DNA from: Undibacterium sp. YM2
Lineage (GTDB): Bacteria > Pseudomonadota > Gammaproteobacteria > Burkholderiales > Burkholderiaceae_D
NCBI RefSeq assembly: GCF_009937975.1
Contig: NZ_AP018441.1
Span: 2,790,001-2,854,000, forward strand
Length of the DNA stretch: 64,000 bases
Reading direction: 5' to 3'
Shown here: in pieces, positions 1-10,893 of the stretch
How positions within the stretch are numbered: position 1 is the stretch's first letter
Layout of the letters: the number at the start of each line of letters is the position of its first letter
Translations under genes and position numbers: made by a program
The notes under the pieces: model-generated
Told to the model about the DNA's origin: nothing
Database searches by the model: none
The model's input: the letters and a program-made list of their open reading frames with translations, nothing else

Positions 1-203
1 GTACCGGCGGCGAGACGCGCATTTCCAATTTTCTGCTCTGGCAACTGGCGTATAGTGAGTTGTATTTCACTGATACATTCTGGCCTGACTTTGACGCAGC
101 AGCTCTGGACTTGTCCATATCCTCGTATCAAAACCGCGAACGTCGCTTTGGGCGTACCAGCGCTCAGGTGTCTGAGCAATCTGCCCAGCAAGAAAGCAAG
201 TAA
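1..203 (+). CDS. uppS: Isoprenyl (undecaprenyl) diphosphate synthase, C-terminal part
   Basis: This is the last 66 codons of a gene that begins left of the window; the reading frame starts at base 3. The translation carries the strongly conserved C-terminal cis-prenyltransferase block [15 protein letters not shown] followed by YSELYFTD and WPDF, and then RERRFG, which match UppS. The enzyme condenses isopentenyl diphosphate onto farnesyl diphosphate to make the C55 carrier for peptidoglycan and O-antigen synthesis. The stop overlaps the cdsA start by one base (TAATG), which indicates translational coupling within the operon. Confidence 0.95.
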   Translation, partial: TGGETRISNFLLWQLAYSELYFTDTFWPDFDAAALDLSISSYQNRERRFGRTSAQVSEQSAQQESK

Positions 204-1021
204 TGCTTAAAACCCGTGTCCTGACTGCTCTGGTTCTGCTGGCCATTTTGCTGCCAGTCCTGTATTCGGCCAATTTTTATGCTTTCTCTGTATTGGCGGT
301 GGCTTTTTTTGCTGCTGCCATGTGGGAATGCCAACGCCTGTTCAAAAAACCTGGCCCCATCATCATGGCTGCGTTGTGGGTTGGTCTGCTGGTGTATTGC
401 TTATTTCATCTGGCAGACTTTTCCCACCCCTTGCTGTTTGCACTGAGCACGGCATTCTGGGCTTTCAGATTGGTTCCCACATTGGCGCGTGGCCTGCCGG
501 AAACGCATAATTTCTCCAGTGGCATGCTGAGTACTTTGTATGGCATCAGTATTTTTGCCTGCTTCATCGCGATTGCTGTTTTCTTTCAGCGCTCACCGAT
601 GTATCTGTTTTCTGTCATGGCGATTGTCTGGATTGCTGATATTGGCGCCTATTTTTCTGGTAAAACTTTCGGCAAACGTAAACTGGCGCCCACAATTTCT
701 CCTGGTAAATCGTGGGAGGGGGCGATCGGCGGCTGGATTTGCGTCTTGGTGCTGGCGACAGCGACCAGCTTTATTCCTGCATTGGAAAATACCTTTACCG
801 CGCAATTAGTCGCAAGAAAAGGATGGCTCATCTTTGTCTGCGCCATGACTCTGATCACTGCGGCCAGCGTAGTGGGAGATCTGTTTGAATCTTCATTGAA
901 ACGCCGCGTCAGTATGAAAGACAGCAGTAATCTCTTGCCAGGGCACGGTGGCGTACTCGACAGGATAGATGCCTTGATACCCGTGCTCCCCCTGGCGGCT
1001 TTGGTTGATTTGTGGCGATAA
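203..1021 (+). CDS. cdsA: Phosphatidate cytidylyltransferase
   Basis: A 272-residue polytopic inner-membrane enzyme that makes CDP-diacylglycerol from CTP and phosphatidate, the precursor of all bacterial phospholipids. Hydrophobic segments run through most of the protein. The C-terminal CDP-alcohol signature is visible as SSLKRR, then KD, then [12 protein letters not shown] at about residues 230-260, the expected place for this family. The ATG start overlaps the uppS stop, and dxr follows 5 bases after the stop. The uppS-cdsA-dxr-rseP-bamA order is classical for proteobacteria, so the assignment is secure. Confidence 0.97.
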   Translation: MLKTRVLTALVLLAILLPVLYSANFYAFSVLAVAFFAAAMWECQRLFKKPGPIIMAALWVGLLVYCLFHLADFSHPLLFALSTAFWAFRLVPTLARGLPETHNFSSGMLSTLYGISIFACFIAIAVFFQRSPMYLFSVMAIVWIADIGAYFSGKTFGKRKLAPTISPGKSWEGAIGGWICVLVLATATSFIPALENTFTAQLVARKGWLIFVCAMTLITAASVVGDLFESSLKRRVSMKDSSNLLPGHGGVLDRIDALIPVLPLAALVDLWR

Positions 1022-1026
1022 AATAC

Positions 1027-2211
1027 ATGCAGAAAAAACAGCAGCTTTGCATATTAGGTTCTACCGGCTCCATAGGCGTATCGACTTTGGATGTGGTGGC
1101 ACGCCATCCGGATCGCTATGGTGTTTTTGCACTGACTGCACATACCCAGGTAAAAAAACTGGCCGAGCAATGCGCGCAGTTTTTACCTCAGGTTGCAGTG
1201 GTTGGTACTGCGCAGGCAGCAGATGAACTGGCGGTTCTGTTAAAAGAATTGCATTTACCTCAAATCCAGATATTGTCTGGCCCAGAGGCCTTGTGTTCCG
1301 TTGCCAGCGCCAGTGAATGTGATAGCGTGATGGCAGCCATTGTTGGTGCTGCCGGTTTGCCTGCGTCTTTGGCTGCTGCAAAAGCAGGTAAAAAAGTCTT
1401 GCTGGCGAACAAAGAGGCACTGGTCATGTCTGGCCAGCTATTTATTGATGCCATTAAAGACAGCGGTGCTGCTTTACTGCCTATCGATAGCGAGCACAAC
1501 GCAATCTTTCAATGCTTGCCCGGCAACTATAACCGTCAACCCGGCCAGCATGGCATACACAAAATATTATTGACAGCCTCTGGCGGGCCCTTCCTGAACA
1601 GGGATGTCAATACCCTGGATGATGTCACGCCTGAACAGGCCGTGGCTCACCCCAACTGGGTCATGGGTCGTAAAATCTCTGTCGATTCAGCGACGATGAT
1701 GAACAAGGGGCTCGAGGTCATCGAGGCGCACTGGCTGTTTGCTACGCCAGCCGGGCAGATTGATGTAGTCATCCATCCGCAGAGCGTGATTCATTCCATG
1801 GTGTCTTATACAGATGGTTCAGTGATTGCACAAATGGGCAACCCTGACATGCGCATACCCATCGCTTACGGCATGGCCTATCCTGAGCGTATAGACTCGG
1901 GAGTCGCACCACTTGATCTGTTGAAGGTCGCCAGTCTGAATTTCATCAAGCCAGACTTCCAGCGTTTCCCTTGCTTGCAACTGGCTTATGATGCATTGAA
2001 AGAGGGCAAGTCGGCTGCAATCATATTGAACGCAAGTAATGAAATCGCTGTCCAAGCATTTTTGGACAAGAGAATAGGCTTCCGCATGATCAATCAGGTC
2101 ATAGAGCATACGTTGAGCAAACTTGCCGCGAGCGAGACGCCAGATCTGGAAAGCATACTTGCCTGCGATGCTGAAGCACGCCGGGTTGCAGAGGCAATGA
2201 TTTCCTCATGA
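1027..2211 (+). CDS. dxr: 1-deoxy-D-xylulose-5-phosphate reductoisomerase
   Basis: Encodes the NADPH-dependent enzyme that converts DXP to MEP, the first committed step of the non-mevalonate isoprenoid pathway. The N-terminal nucleotide-binding motif GSTGSIG directly follows the start. ANKEALV, the metal/substrate site DSEHNAIFQ and [23 protein letters not shown] are all present. I place the start at the ATG at 1027 (MQKKQQL), which gives 394 residues and matches the family's short N-terminus; a GTG at 1012 inside cdsA is in frame but less likely. The stop overlaps rseP by four bases (ATGA). Confidence 0.96.
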   Translation: MQKKQQLCILGSTGSIGVSTLDVVARHPDRYGVFALTAHTQVKKLAEQCAQFLPQVAVVGTAQAADELAVLLKELHLPQIQILSGPEALCSVASASECDSVMAAIVGAAGLPASLAAAKAGKKVLLANKEALVMSGQLFIDAIKDSGAALLPIDSEHNAIFQCLPGNYNRQPGQHGIHKILLTASGGPFLNRDVNTLDDVTPEQAVAHPNWVMGRKISVDSATMMNKGLEVIEAHWLFATPAGQIDVVIHPQSVIHSMVSYTDGSVIAQMGNPDMRIPIAYGMAYPERIDSGVAPLDLLKVASLNFIKPDFQRFPCLQLAYDALKEGKSAAIILNASNEIAVQAFLDKRIGFRMINQVIEHTLSKLAASETPDLESILACDAEARRVAEAMISS

Positions 2212-3581
2212 TTGTCTTGCAAAAAACTCTGGCTTTCCTTTTGACCCTTGGCATATTGGTCACTATCCATGAATTGGGGCACTATATTGTCGCGCGCTGG
2301 TGCGGCGTAAAGGTGTTGCGCTTTTCTTTAGGTATGGGCAAAGTCATTTATTCAAAGCGACTGGGTAAAGACCAGACTGAATGGGCCATCTCTATGCTGC
2401 CACTGGGCGGCTACGTCAAAATGCTGGATGCACGTGAGTTAGGTGCAGAAAATATTGACCCAAATGAACTGCCTCGCGAATTCTGCCAACAGTCAGTATG
2501 GAAGCGCATCGCCATCGTCGCTGCTGGTCCAATAGCCAATTTTCTATTGGCTATTTCCCTTTACACCGTGTTGTTTGTGCATGGCGTACCAGAACCGATT
2601 GCTAAATTGCGCGTAGGGTCTGAGTCCTCTGTTGCTTACAAAGCCGGGTTACGTTATGGCGATCTGGTAACTGCCGTCAATGGCGAGCAGATACAAAGCT
2701 GGTCAGAATTTCGCTGGAAGATGCTGCAGGCTGGCATCAATAAGCAAAATCCGGTACTGGAAGTACAGCGTGCCTATACTCAAAAAATTACTGGCAACGT
2801 ACCAATTTCTGTAGAAATTCCACTTGAACAACTTAGTACTAGAGAGGCTGATGCTGATATTTTGCAGCATCTTGGCTTGAATCTCGCTGGTAGTTCAGAA
2901 GTTGTCCTGGACGATTTTTTGCCAGACAGCCCTGCAATACGTGCAGGTTTGCAAGTCGGTGACCGCATTCTTGAAATAGGGCAAAAACCTTTGCTTGATG
3001 TCATAGATTTTCGTCAAGTCGTCAACGCAAGCCCGGAGAAGCCGTTGAAGTTATTGGTTCTAAGGAAAGGTAGTAAGTTTGAGGTAGAGGTCACACCTGT
3101 AAGTCAGGAGCTCAGCGGACAAACAGTGGGATTGATGAAAGTGAAATTGCAACCTATGGTTGCTGAAATGACAGTAGTACAGGCACGCCCTCTGCAGGCA
3201 TTTATAAAGTCTGCTGAAAAAACTTGGGATACCAGTATTTTCAGCCTGAAGATGATGGTCAAGATGTTGACTGGTAGTGTTTCTTTAAAGAATATAACCG
3301 GACCACTGACTATAGCTGATTATGCCGAACAAACAGCCAGAACAGGTTTGATTACTTACCTTGGCTTCATAGCGGCTATCAGTATTAGCCTTGGCGTGAT
3401 GAATTTACTACCGATACCGGTTTTGGATGGTGGGCATTTGTTGTATTATTCGCTGGAAGTTTTAACGGGGAAACCTTTAAAAGACCGTTATGTCGAAATG
3501 GGGCAGCGAGTCGGAGTTTTTTTGCTATTGACGATGATGGCAATAGCTTTTTTTAATGACATCGCCCGGAAAATGTCATAA
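2208..3581 (+). CDS. rseP: RseP/YaeL site-2 intramembrane zinc metalloprotease
   Basis: A 457-residue site-2 protease. The zinc site HELGH is in the first transmembrane helix (about residues 19-23), and the second conserved block [11 protein letters not shown] lies near residue 400 in a C-terminal membrane segment. Two PDZ domains occupy the periplasmic middle. In this family the enzyme cleaves anti-sigma RseA after DegS, releasing sigma-E in response to outer-membrane stress, which fits its position just before bamA and skp. The start overlaps the dxr stop (ATGA). Confidence 0.96.
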   Translation: MIVLQKTLAFLLTLGILVTIHELGHYIVARWCGVKVLRFSLGMGKVIYSKRLGKDQTEWAISMLPLGGYVKMLDARELGAENIDPNELPREFCQQSVWKRIAIVAAGPIANFLLAISLYTVLFVHGVPEPIAKLRVGSESSVAYKAGLRYGDLVTAVNGEQIQSWSEFRWKMLQAGINKQNPVLEVQRAYTQKITGNVPISVEIPLEQLSTREADADILQHLGLNLAGSSEVVLDDFLPDSPAIRAGLQVGDRILEIGQKPLLDVIDFRQVVNASPEKPLKLLVLRKGSKFEVEVTPVSQELSGQTVGLMKVKLQPMVAEMTVVQARPLQAFIKSAEKTWDTSIFSLKMMVKMLTGSVSLKNITGPLTIADYAEQTARTGLITYLGFIAAISISLGVMNLLPIPVLDGGHLLYYSLEVLTGKPLKDRYVEMGQRVGVFLLLTMMAIAFFNDIARKMS

Positions 3582-3650
3582 TAGTCGGCTTGATGACAGA
3601 AACTCATTTTAGATAGCAATATTGAGAGTATTGAAAGAAATTTATACCCA

Positions 3651-5999
3651 ATGAAATTACATATCGAGCAGTTCACTTTAGCCCATTTTCGTCGTCATGC
3701 TTTATCTCTGGCTGCATTGGCACTTTGCACCGGAAACGCATTGGCGATTGAGCCCTTCACCGTCAAGGACATACGTGTAGAAGGCTTGCAGCGGACGGAG
3801 GCTGGTACTGTATTTAGCTATTTGCCTGTCAAAGTCGGTGAGCAATTTGATGACGCAAAAAGTACAACTGCGATCAAATCCCTGTATGCAACGGGTTTCT
3901 TCAAAGACGTTCAGATTGAAGTGCAAGACGGTATATTGATCGTTTTGCTGGAAGAACGTCCTACTATTGCTGGCGTAGAATTCACCGGCACTAAAGAATT
4001 TGAGAAAGATGCACTCGTCAAAGCCTTGAAAGACATAGGCGTTGGTGAATCACGTATTTTCGATAAGGCAACGGTAGATCGTGCCGAACAAGAGCTCAAA
4101 CGCCAATACCTGTCCAAGGGCTTGTATGGCATGCAAATCACCACCACCATTACGCCTATAGAACGTAACCGTGTGAACGTTACATTTGCGGTGGATGAGG
4201 GTGAAGTAGCCAAGATTGCCCAGATTAATATCATCGGTAACAAAGATTTTTCTGACGGTGAAATCCGTGATCTGTTGACCTTGACGACACCAGGCTGGTT
4301 TACCTGGTATACCAAGGCAGATCAATATTCCAAGCAAAAACTGTCGGGTGATATCGAGACCTTGCGCTCGTTCTATCAGAACCGTGGTTATCTGGAAATG
4401 CAGATTTTATCGACGCAGATTTCCATTACACCGGACAAAAAAGACATTTACATCACCATCAATATTGATGAGGGCGATAAATATACTGTCTCCGATATCA
4501 AGCTTGAAGGCGATACCATGGGCAGGGAAGAGGAGTTGGCCTCTTTGTTGTTGCTCAAAAAAGGCAATATTTATAATGCCGCCCGTCTGACTGAAAGCAC
4601 AAAGCGTATTTCTGAACGCATGGGTAATTTTGGTTATGCGTTTGCCAACGTTAATGCAAATCCTAACCTGAATAAAGAAAAGAAAGAAGTTGCTTTCACC
4701 ATCTTTGTTGATCCGGGCAAGCGTGTTTATGTGCGCCGCATCAATCTGGCTGGAAATACCCGCACACGTGATGAAGTTATCCGCCGCGAATTCCGCCAGT
4801 TTGAGAGTTCCTGGTACGACGGTGAGAAAATCAAAACATCACGTGACCGTGTAGAGCGTCTTGGTTATTTCAAAGATGTCACTATAGAAACACCTGAAGT
4901 ACCAACCAGCGTTGATCAGGTGGATGTCAATTTGACTGTGACTGAAAAACCTACGGGCAACCTGATGTTTGGTGCTGGTTACTCCAGTGCTGAAAGACTG
5001 ACGCTGACAGGCTCTATCCAGCAAGCCAATGCTTTTGGTAGTGGTGATACGATAGGTCTGGATATCAACACCAGCCGCCAGAACCGTACTATTGCACTTT
5101 CTCACACTGACCCATACTTCACCGACGATGGTGTAAGCCGCAATGTGGAAGCCTATATCCGTACTACACGCCCAATTATTGGTAGTGTTGGTGACTATAA
5201 GATCCAGACTACCGGTGGTGCCTTGCGTTTTGGTGTGCCGTTCTCTGAAGTGGATACAGTCTTCTTTGGACTCGGTTTTGAACGCACCAAGGTTGAGACT
5301 TACTTTGGCAGCCCATACCGTTACCTGAAATATGTCTCTGATTACGGTACTGGCTCCAAGGATACGACTGCCATTGATTATGGTATAGGCGAGGCCGTGA
5401 CAAACTCCTTCCCATTGACAGCCGCCTGGCAAAGGGATAGCCGCGACAGCGTATTGACCCCAACGATTGGTCGTTATCAACGTGCCAACCTGGAATTGGC
5501 AGCGGTGGGTAGCTTTAAATATTATCGTGCAATTTATAATGCGCAATTATTCCAGCCGGTTTATCGGTCTGTTGTGCTGGCATTGAACGGTGAAATTGAT
5601 TATGGGCATGGCCTGGGTGGCAAACCATATCCATTGTTTAAGAACTTCTATGCTGGTGGTATAGGTTCGGTGCGCGGTTATGAGCCATCGTCCTTGGGCA
5701 CCAAAGATCCAAATGGTGACGCACTTGGCGGCGCAACCCGCTTGCTGGCTAATGTAGAATTGCAGATTCCTTTCCCGGGCGCTGACAAATCCTTGCGCTG
5801 GTTCACTTTTGTGGATGGTGGTAATGTATTTGATGAAGGTCAAAAAATCCGGGCGAAAGATTTACGTTTTTCTGCTGGTATAGGTATAAGCTGGATATCG
5901 CCGGTTGGCCCATTGAAACTGAGTTTTGGTAAAGCTTTGAATGCCAAACCGGACGACAAGAAGCAGACATTCCAGTTCCAGATGGGTACTGGTTTCTAA
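3651..5999 (+). CDS. bamA: Outer membrane protein assembly factor BamA
   Basis: A 782-residue Omp85 protein. A signal peptide (hydrophobic stretch ending near ALA, about residue 32) precedes five POTRA repeats (about residues 35-430) and a C-terminal 16-strand barrel that ends in the aromatic FQFQMGTGF, as expected for an outer-membrane signature. The VRGYE and similar barrel motifs of the lid-lock region are present near GSVRGYEPSSLG. BamA folds and inserts outer-membrane proteins. The length is normal for the family. A 69-base gap separates it from rseP, and skp follows after 50 bases. Confidence 0.97.
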   Translation: MKLHIEQFTLAHFRRHALSLAALALCTGNALAIEPFTVKDIRVEGLQRTEAGTVFSYLPVKVGEQFDDAKSTTAIKSLYATGFFKDVQIEVQDGILIVLLEERPTIAGVEFTGTKEFEKDALVKALKDIGVGESRIFDKATVDRAEQELKRQYLSKGLYGMQITTTITPIERNRVNVTFAVDEGEVAKIAQINIIGNKDFSDGEIRDLLTLTTPGWFTWYTKADQYSKQKLSGDIETLRSFYQNRGYLEMQILSTQISITPDKKDIYITINIDEGDKYTVSDIKLEGDTMGREEELASLLLLKKGNIYNAARLTESTKRISERMGNFGYAFANVNANPNLNKEKKEVAFTIFVDPGKRVYVRRINLAGNTRTRDEVIRREFRQFESSWYDGEKIKTSRDRVERLGYFKDVTIETPEVPTSVDQVDVNLTVTEKPTGNLMFGAGYSSAERLTLTGSIQQANAFGSGDTIGLDINTSRQNRTIALSHTDPYFTDDGVSRNVEAYIRTTRPIIGSVGDYKIQTTGGALRFGVPFSEVDTVFFGLGFERTKVETYFGSPYRYLKYVSDYGTGSKDTTAIDYGIGEAVTNSFPLTAAWQRDSRDSVLTPTIGRYQRANLELAAVGSFKYYRAIYNAQLFQPVYRSVVLALNGEIDYGHGLGGKPYPLFKNFYAGGIGSVRGYEPSSLGTKDPNGDALGGATRLLANVELQIPFPGADKSLRWFTFVDGGNVFDEGQKIRAKDLRFSAGIGISWISPVGPLKLSFGKALNAKPDDKKQTFQFQMGTGF

Positions 6000-6049
6000 T
6001 TGCTTATGTTCGGCTGTGTTTTGTTTTAGTACGTGTTACGGAGATTATT

Positions 6050-6568
6050 TTGAGTCAACATACTACCCCGACCAAATTGTTGCAACGCTTGATGGTTTGT
6101 GCGGCTTGCGTTTTCAGCGTTGCTCAAGCTCAGGCGCAAGATACCAAAATAGCGATATTTGACTCTCAGAGAGTGATGCGCGAATCCGTTCCGGCAAAAG
6201 CGGCTGAGGCTAAGCTGAAAGTTGAATTTCAAAAGCGCGGCGAAGAACTGGAAAACCTGGCAAAGAAATTGAAGGCGACGGCTGAGAAATATGAAAAAGA
6301 TGCGCCTTTATTGTCAGAATCTGACCGTGTTGTCCGTCAGCGTGAAATTACTGAGCTCGATCAGGCTTTCAAGCGCAAACAACGTTCTTATAATGAGGAT
6401 GTGAACCAGCGTCAGAATGAAGAAATTGCCTCATTGGTGGAACGCGCGCAAAAAGTGATCAAACAAATCGCAGAAGCCGAAAAAATTGATCTGGTCTTGC
6501 AAGATTCCGTGTATCACAGCGCCCGCATCGATATTACTGACAAAGTTCTAAAAGCACTCTCCAAATAA
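6050..6568 (+). CDS. skp: OmpH/Skp-family periplasmic chaperone
   Basis: A 172-residue OmpH-family protein. It has a signal peptide ending around VAQAQA, then the core KIAIFDSQRVMRES and a long charged alpha-helical region that forms the grasping coiled-coil arms. Skp holds unfolded outer-membrane proteins in the periplasm for BamA, which is encoded directly upstream. The start is an unusual TTG preceded by GGAG seven bases away; an internal ATG at 6092 would remove part of the signal peptide n-region. lpxD begins five bases after the stop. Confidence 0.93.
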   Translation: MSQHTTPTKLLQRLMVCAACVFSVAQAQAQDTKIAIFDSQRVMRESVPAKAAEAKLKVEFQKRGEELENLAKKLKATAEKYEKDAPLLSESDRVVRQREITELDQAFKRKQRSYNEDVNQRQNEEIASLVERAQKVIKQIAEAEKIDLVLQDSVYHSARIDITDKVLKALSK

Positions 6569-6573
6569 TTCCT

Positions 6574-7635
6574 ATGACCGCAAGCATTCGGCTGGGTGAA
6601 TTGGTCGATCGCTTCGGTGGTCAATTGACTGGTTCACCTGATATTACTGTCACTGGCATTGCCCCTCTGGATGAGGCCAGTGAGCAGCATATTACCTTTC
6701 TGTCCAATCCTAAGTTCCGGCACAAGGCAGCGGCTACCCAGGCTGCTGCCTTGATTTTGACACAAACTGATTACGAACAAATTGGCAAAGACTATGCTGG
6801 TATTTGCCTTATTGTGCCGCAACCTTATGTGTATTTTGCCCGTGCGGCGCAGTACTTTGCGTCACTCAATGCAATACCGGCAACGGTCGGCGTGCATCCT
6901 GCGGCATGGGTCAGTCCCCACGCAATAGTCGCTGCCACCGCCAGCATTGGGGCTAATGCCAGTATTGATGCCGAGGCAGTGATTGGTGAGCACGTTGTCA
7001 TCAAGCCAGGCGTCGTGATTGGCCGTGGCGTAGTGATCGGTGACCATAGTCTGATCCATGCAAATGTCAGCATTTATGACTACTGTGTTCTGGGTCAGCG
7101 CTGCATTATCCATTCTGGCGCAGTAATAGGCGCTGATGGTTTTGGCTTTGCCAATGAAAAAGGCCAATGGATCAAAATTCCGCAAACGGGCAGGGTGCTG
7201 ATAGGTGATGATGTAGAAATCGGTGCAAACACCAGTATAGACCGTGGCGCTTTGGCTGACACCATCATAGAAGAGGGTGTCAAGCTGGATAACCAGATAC
7301 AGATAGGCCATAACTGCCATATAGGCGCGCATACAGCAATGGCAGGTTGCGTGGGTGTGGCAGGTAGTGCCAAGATAGGCAAATATTGCACATTTGGTGG
7401 TGCGGCCATGGTGCTGGGGCACCTGACCATCGTCGATAATGTACATATTTCTTCTGCCAGCATGGTGTCGCGCTCCATACTGGAGCCGGGCCAATACACG
7501 GGCTTCTATCCATTGGCAAAAAATGCCGAATGGGAAAAAACTGCCGCCATCGTGCGCAATTTATCGGGCATGCGTGAAAAAATGCGCTATCTCGAAAAAA
7601 CAATGAAAACACTGACTGAAAAAGATCATGAATAG
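6574..7635 (+). CDS. lpxD: UDP-3-O-acylglucosamine N-acyltransferase
   Basis: A 353-residue hexapeptide-repeat acyltransferase that adds the second (N-linked) 3-hydroxyacyl chain in lipid A synthesis. The N-terminal uridine-binding domain contains ITFLSNPKF. It is followed by many left-handed beta-helix repeats of the IGxxxxI type and the catalytic-histidine region [13 protein letters not shown]. The C-terminal helix ([13 protein letters not shown] onward) corresponds to the ACP-interacting extension. The gene overlaps fabZ by eight bases. Confidence 0.97.
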   Translation: MTASIRLGELVDRFGGQLTGSPDITVTGIAPLDEASEQHITFLSNPKFRHKAAATQAAALILTQTDYEQIGKDYAGICLIVPQPYVYFARAAQYFASLNAIPATVGVHPAAWVSPHAIVAATASIGANASIDAEAVIGEHVVIKPGVVIGRGVVIGDHSLIHANVSIYDYCVLGQRCIIHSGAVIGADGFGFANEKGQWIKIPQTGRVLIGDDVEIGANTSIDRGALADTIIEEGVKLDNQIQIGHNCHIGAHTAMAGCVGVAGSAKIGKYCTFGGAAMVLGHLTIVDNVHISSASMVSRSILEPGQYTGFYPLAKNAEWEKTAAIVRNLSGMREKMRYLEKTMKTLTEKDHE

Positions 7636-8080
7636 CCTGGACATTAATCAAATCAAAGAATACCTGCCACACCGTTATCCGATGTTGCTGGTGGATCGCG
7701 TACTGAGCTGGGAAAATGGCAAGACCATTACCGCCATCAAAAATGTCACGGCGAATGAAGAATTTTTTAACGGGCATTTCCCGAATAAGCCCGTCATGCC
7801 CGGCGTACTGATGATAGAAGCGATGGCCCAGACTGCAGCCATCCTCTCATTCCTGACCATGGGGCAAAAGCCGGACGAGAATACTATTGTGTATTTCCTC
7901 GGCATTGATGGCGCGCGTTTCAAGCGTCCGGTTGAACCTGGTGACCAGTTGAAAATGGAAGTCGAAATCATCAAGGTTGCACGCGGCATCTGGAAATACA
8001 AGGCCAGGGCAACAGTCGATGGCCAATTGGCAGTAGAAGGCGAACTGATGTGCACCATGCGTACGAAAGATGAAGCCTAG
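7628..8080 (+). CDS. fabZ: 3-hydroxyacyl-[ACP] dehydratase FabZ
   Basis: A 150-residue hotdog-fold dehydratase of type II fatty acid synthesis that converts 3-hydroxyacyl-ACP to trans-2-enoyl-ACP. It shows [13 protein letters not shown], then the catalytic block [21 protein letters not shown] with the active-site His and Glu. The length is standard for FabZ rather than FabA. Its position between lpxD and lpxA is the canonical arrangement, placing it at the branch point where hydroxyacyl-ACP is shared between fatty acid and lipid A synthesis. Confidence 0.97.
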   Translation: MNSLDINQIKEYLPHRYPMLLVDRVLSWENGKTITAIKNVTANEEFFNGHFPNKPVMPGVLMIEAMAQTAAILSFLTMGQKPDENTIVYFLGIDGARFKRPVEPGDQLKMEVEIIKVARGIWKYKARATVDGQLAVEGELMCTMRTKDEA

Positions 8081-8089
8081 GAGGGCATT

Positions 8090-8878
8090 ATGCATATCCA
8101 CCCGACCGCGCTGATAGACCCCAAAGCCCAACTGGATAGCTCCGTTGAGGTCGGTGCCTATTCGATTATCGGCCCCAATGTGACGATAGCTGAGGGTACC
8201 AAAATCGGCCCGCATGTTGTCATTGAAGGACATACGACAATAGGCCGTAACAATACTTTCTACCAATTTTCTTCCATAGGTGCTGCCCCGCAAGACAAGA
8301 AATATGCGGGTGAACCTACGCGCCTGGAAATTGGTGACAATAACGTCATTCGTGAATTTTGCACCTTCAATCTGGGCACGGTTCAGGACAACGGTGTCAC
8401 CCGTCTGGGTAACGATAACTGGATCATGGCCTATGTGCATCTGGCACATGATTGCCAGGTAGGCAACAACGTCATATTCGCCAATAACGCCGCTTTGGCT
8501 GGTCATGTGCATGTCGGTGACTGGGTGATTTTGGGTGGTTTTACCAATGTCCATCAGTTCTGCAAGATAGGTGCACATGCCATGTGTGGTATGGGGACCT
8601 CCTTGTTGCAGGATGTACCTCCGTTCGTGATGTTGAATGGCAATCCGGCTGCTGCCCATGGCATTAATGTCGAAGGCCTGAAGCGCCGTGGTTTTAGCCG
8701 CGAACAGATTGCAGCGATACGCCAGTCTTATAAGCTGATCTATAAATCTGGCCTGACTCTGGAAGAGGCCAAGGCAGCGATAGATGAGCAGATTGCCGGG
8801 CTGGAAACTGATGTTGCTCTTCACGTGCAGTCCATGCGTCATTTTCTCGATGCTGCTACACGCGGCATCGTCCGTTAA
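8090..8878 (+). CDS. lpxA: UDP-N-acetylglucosamine acyltransferase
   Basis: A 262-residue homotrimeric left-handed beta-helix enzyme catalysing the first lipid A step, O-acylation of UDP-GlcNAc. It begins [11 protein letters not shown] as family members do, and contains the catalytic-His region [14 protein letters not shown] and [16 protein letters not shown]. The C-terminal helical domain ends with [11 protein letters not shown]. An AGGAGG-like ribosome site (taggagggc) precedes the ATG. It lies between fabZ and lpxB in the classical cluster. Confidence 0.97.
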   Translation: MHIHPTALIDPKAQLDSSVEVGAYSIIGPNVTIAEGTKIGPHVVIEGHTTIGRNNTFYQFSSIGAAPQDKKYAGEPTRLEIGDNNVIREFCTFNLGTVQDNGVTRLGNDNWIMAYVHLAHDCQVGNNVIFANNAALAGHVHVGDWVILGGFTNVHQFCKIGAHAMCGMGTSLLQDVPPFVMLNGNPAAAHGINVEGLKRRGFSREQIAAIRQSYKLIYKSGLTLEEAKAAIDEQIAGLETDVALHVQSMRHFLDAATRGIVR

Positions 8879-8886
8879 GTTTCGTT

Positions 8887-10047
8887 GTGACAAATCAAGC
8901 TAATCGTCCCATTATTGCGATGGTTGCCGGAGAAACTTCCGGCGACATGCTGGCCAACCGCCTCCTGTCAGGTCTGCGTCCGGCCTTGCCTGATGCTCAC
9001 ATGCACGGCATAGGTGGTCCGCGAATGGCTGAGCACGGTTTCATTAATGACTGGCCGATGGAAAAACTGTCTGTGCGTGGGCTGTTTGAAGTGCTGGCGC
9101 ATTACCGTGAAATCAGTGGCATACGCAAGCAATTGCGTGAACAGTTATTGCTTGAAAAACCGGATGTCTTCATCGGTGTGGATGCGCCAGACTTCAATCT
9201 GGATCTGGAAATCCAGTTAAAGCGGGCTGGCATTCCCACCATGCACTACATCAGCCCCTCAATCTGGGCCTGGCGTGGTGGCCGCATCAAAAAGATAGCG
9301 GAAGCAGTTTCCCACATGCTGGTGGTGTTCCCGTTTGAAGAAGAGATATACCGCAATGCGGGCATACCTGTGACTTATGTTGGTCACCCGCTGGCGCAGG
9401 TCATTCCCATGGAAACGGACATGGCCGCCGCCAGGGACGAGCTGGGTCTGGACAAGAACGCCAGAGTCGTTACGATCTTGCCGGGCAGCCGCATGTCCGA
9501 GATCAAATACAATACCGAAGCTTTTATCCAGACAGCTAAAATACTATGCCAGCGTGATCCACATCTGCAGATTGTGGTGCCCATGGCTGGTGACAAGCAA
9601 CGCAGTTATTACATCAAGCTGGTGGTTGAAGCCAAGCTCGATAATGTACCCGTGTTGCTGATAGATGGCCGCTCCCATACGGCCATTGCAGCGGCGGATG
9701 CGGTACTGGTTGCCTCAGGCACTGCATCACTGGAAGTAGCGTTATTTAAAAAGCCCATGGTGATTGCCTACAAGATGATGGAAGCTTCATGGCAGATTTT
9801 GCGACACATGGGTTACCAGCCCTGGATAGGTTTGCCGAATATACTTGCGCGTGAATTCCTGGTCCCAGAATTTTTGCAGTCAGCAGCCAGGCCAGATGCG
9901 ATGGCTGATGCTCTGTGGCAGCAGTTAAGTGACGAAACCTTGCAGGAACGCCTGAAACAGCGCTTCATCGACATGCATCATTCTCTTTTGCGTGACACTG
10001 CCAACGTCTCGGCGCGAGCCGTATTACAATTGATTTCAGCAAAATGA
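8887..10047 (+). CDS. lpxB: Lipid-A-disaccharide synthase
   Basis: A 386-residue GT19 glycosyltransferase that joins UDP-2,3-diacylglucosamine and lipid X into the lipid A disaccharide. Diagnostic blocks are AGETSGDMLA at the N-terminus, GVDAPDFN, YISPSIWAWR, YVGHPL, LPGSRxSEI, and SGTASLEVALFKKPMVI. The start codon is GTG at 8887, eight bases after lpxA. In many Burkholderiales rnhB follows lpxB; here it is replaced by tatD, a local difference in synteny. Confidence 0.97.
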   Translation: MTNQANRPIIAMVAGETSGDMLANRLLSGLRPALPDAHMHGIGGPRMAEHGFINDWPMEKLSVRGLFEVLAHYREISGIRKQLREQLLLEKPDVFIGVDAPDFNLDLEIQLKRAGIPTMHYISPSIWAWRGGRIKKIAEAVSHMLVVFPFEEEIYRNAGIPVTYVGHPLAQVIPMETDMAAARDELGLDKNARVVTILPGSRMSEIKYNTEAFIQTAKILCQRDPHLQIVVPMAGDKQRSYYIKLVVEAKLDNVPVLLIDGRSHTAIAAADAVLVASGTASLEVALFKKPMVIAYKMMEASWQILRHMGYQPWIGLPNILAREFLVPEFLQSAARPDAMADALWQQLSDETLQERLKQRFIDMHHSLLRDTANVSARAVLQLISAK

Positions 10048-10106
10048 GGCTTAGTCCTCCATTTATTGACTGATCATTGCATCAAATTTCCTTTAGAGTA
10101 GCAAGC

Positions 10107-10885
10107 ATGTACATTGATTCCCATTGCCATATTAATTTCCCTGAACTTGCCGTGCGCATGCCGGAAATACTGAGCAAGATGCAGGAAAATAGTGTGACAC
10201 ATGCACTATGCGTTTCTGTTGATTTGCCTGATTTTCCCCAGGTGCTGGCACTTGCAGAGCAGTATCCTCATATCTACGCATCCGTAGGTGTGCATCCTGA
10301 TTATGAAGAAACAGAAGAACCAACGGCAGAGCAATTGGTTAAGCTGGCGGATCACGACAAAATTATTGCCATCGGTGAAACCGGTCTCGATTACTTTCGC
10401 CTCAAGGGCGACCTGGAGTGGCAGCGCGAGCGTTTCAGGCAACATATCCGCGCCTCACGCATCTGCCGCAAGCCACTTATCATTCATACCCGCGCTGCAG
10501 CTGAAGACACCATACGCATTATGAAAGAAGAGGGGCAGGCACGGCGCAGGGGGGCGTGGCCGGTGTCATGCACTGTTTCACCGAATCTCTGGAAGTGGCG
10601 CAAGCTGCAGTGGACCTTGGCTTTTATATTTCATTCTCAGGCATACTGACTTTCAAAAGTGCCAAAGATTTGCAGGCTGTTGCCAAAGCCTTGCCGCTCG
10701 ATCGTATTTTGATAGAAACTGATTCACCCTACCTGGCACCAGCCCCGCATCGTGGCAAGATGAATGAACCCGGTTTTGTGCGCCATGTCGGTGAATTTCT
10801 GGCAGATTTGAAAGGCATATCTGTCAAAGAAGTGCAGGAAACCACTACCAGAAATTTCTTTCAATTGTTTCAATTCGCTCAATGA
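10107..10885 (+). pseudogene. TatD-family metal-dependent hydrolase, frameshifted
   Basis: Two overlapping frames together make one TatD-family deoxyribonuclease of about 259 residues. The first, from the ATG at 10107, has the metal motif DSHCH and GVHPDYE, then GETGLDYFR and IIHTRAA. The second has GVMHCFTES, DRILIETDSPYLAP and a normal C-terminus. The frames switch between 10530 and 10556. Restoring one G in the G6 run at 10549-10554 (or in GGGG at 10532-10535) gives a continuous protein. It is therefore either a recent frameshift, a phase-variable tract or an assembly homopolymer error. The upstream ATG of the first frame at 10077 lacks homology. Confidence 0.85.
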
Positions 10886-10893
10886 GGTCTGGC

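Noticed and set aside
4839-5546. 235-aa minus-strand ORF within bamA
   Set aside because: It is a shadow of the BamA barrel codons with no homology signal.
7847-8893. 348-aa minus-strand ORF opposite fabZ and lpxA
   Set aside because: It is antisense to two well-supported lipid A genes and has no recognisable domain.
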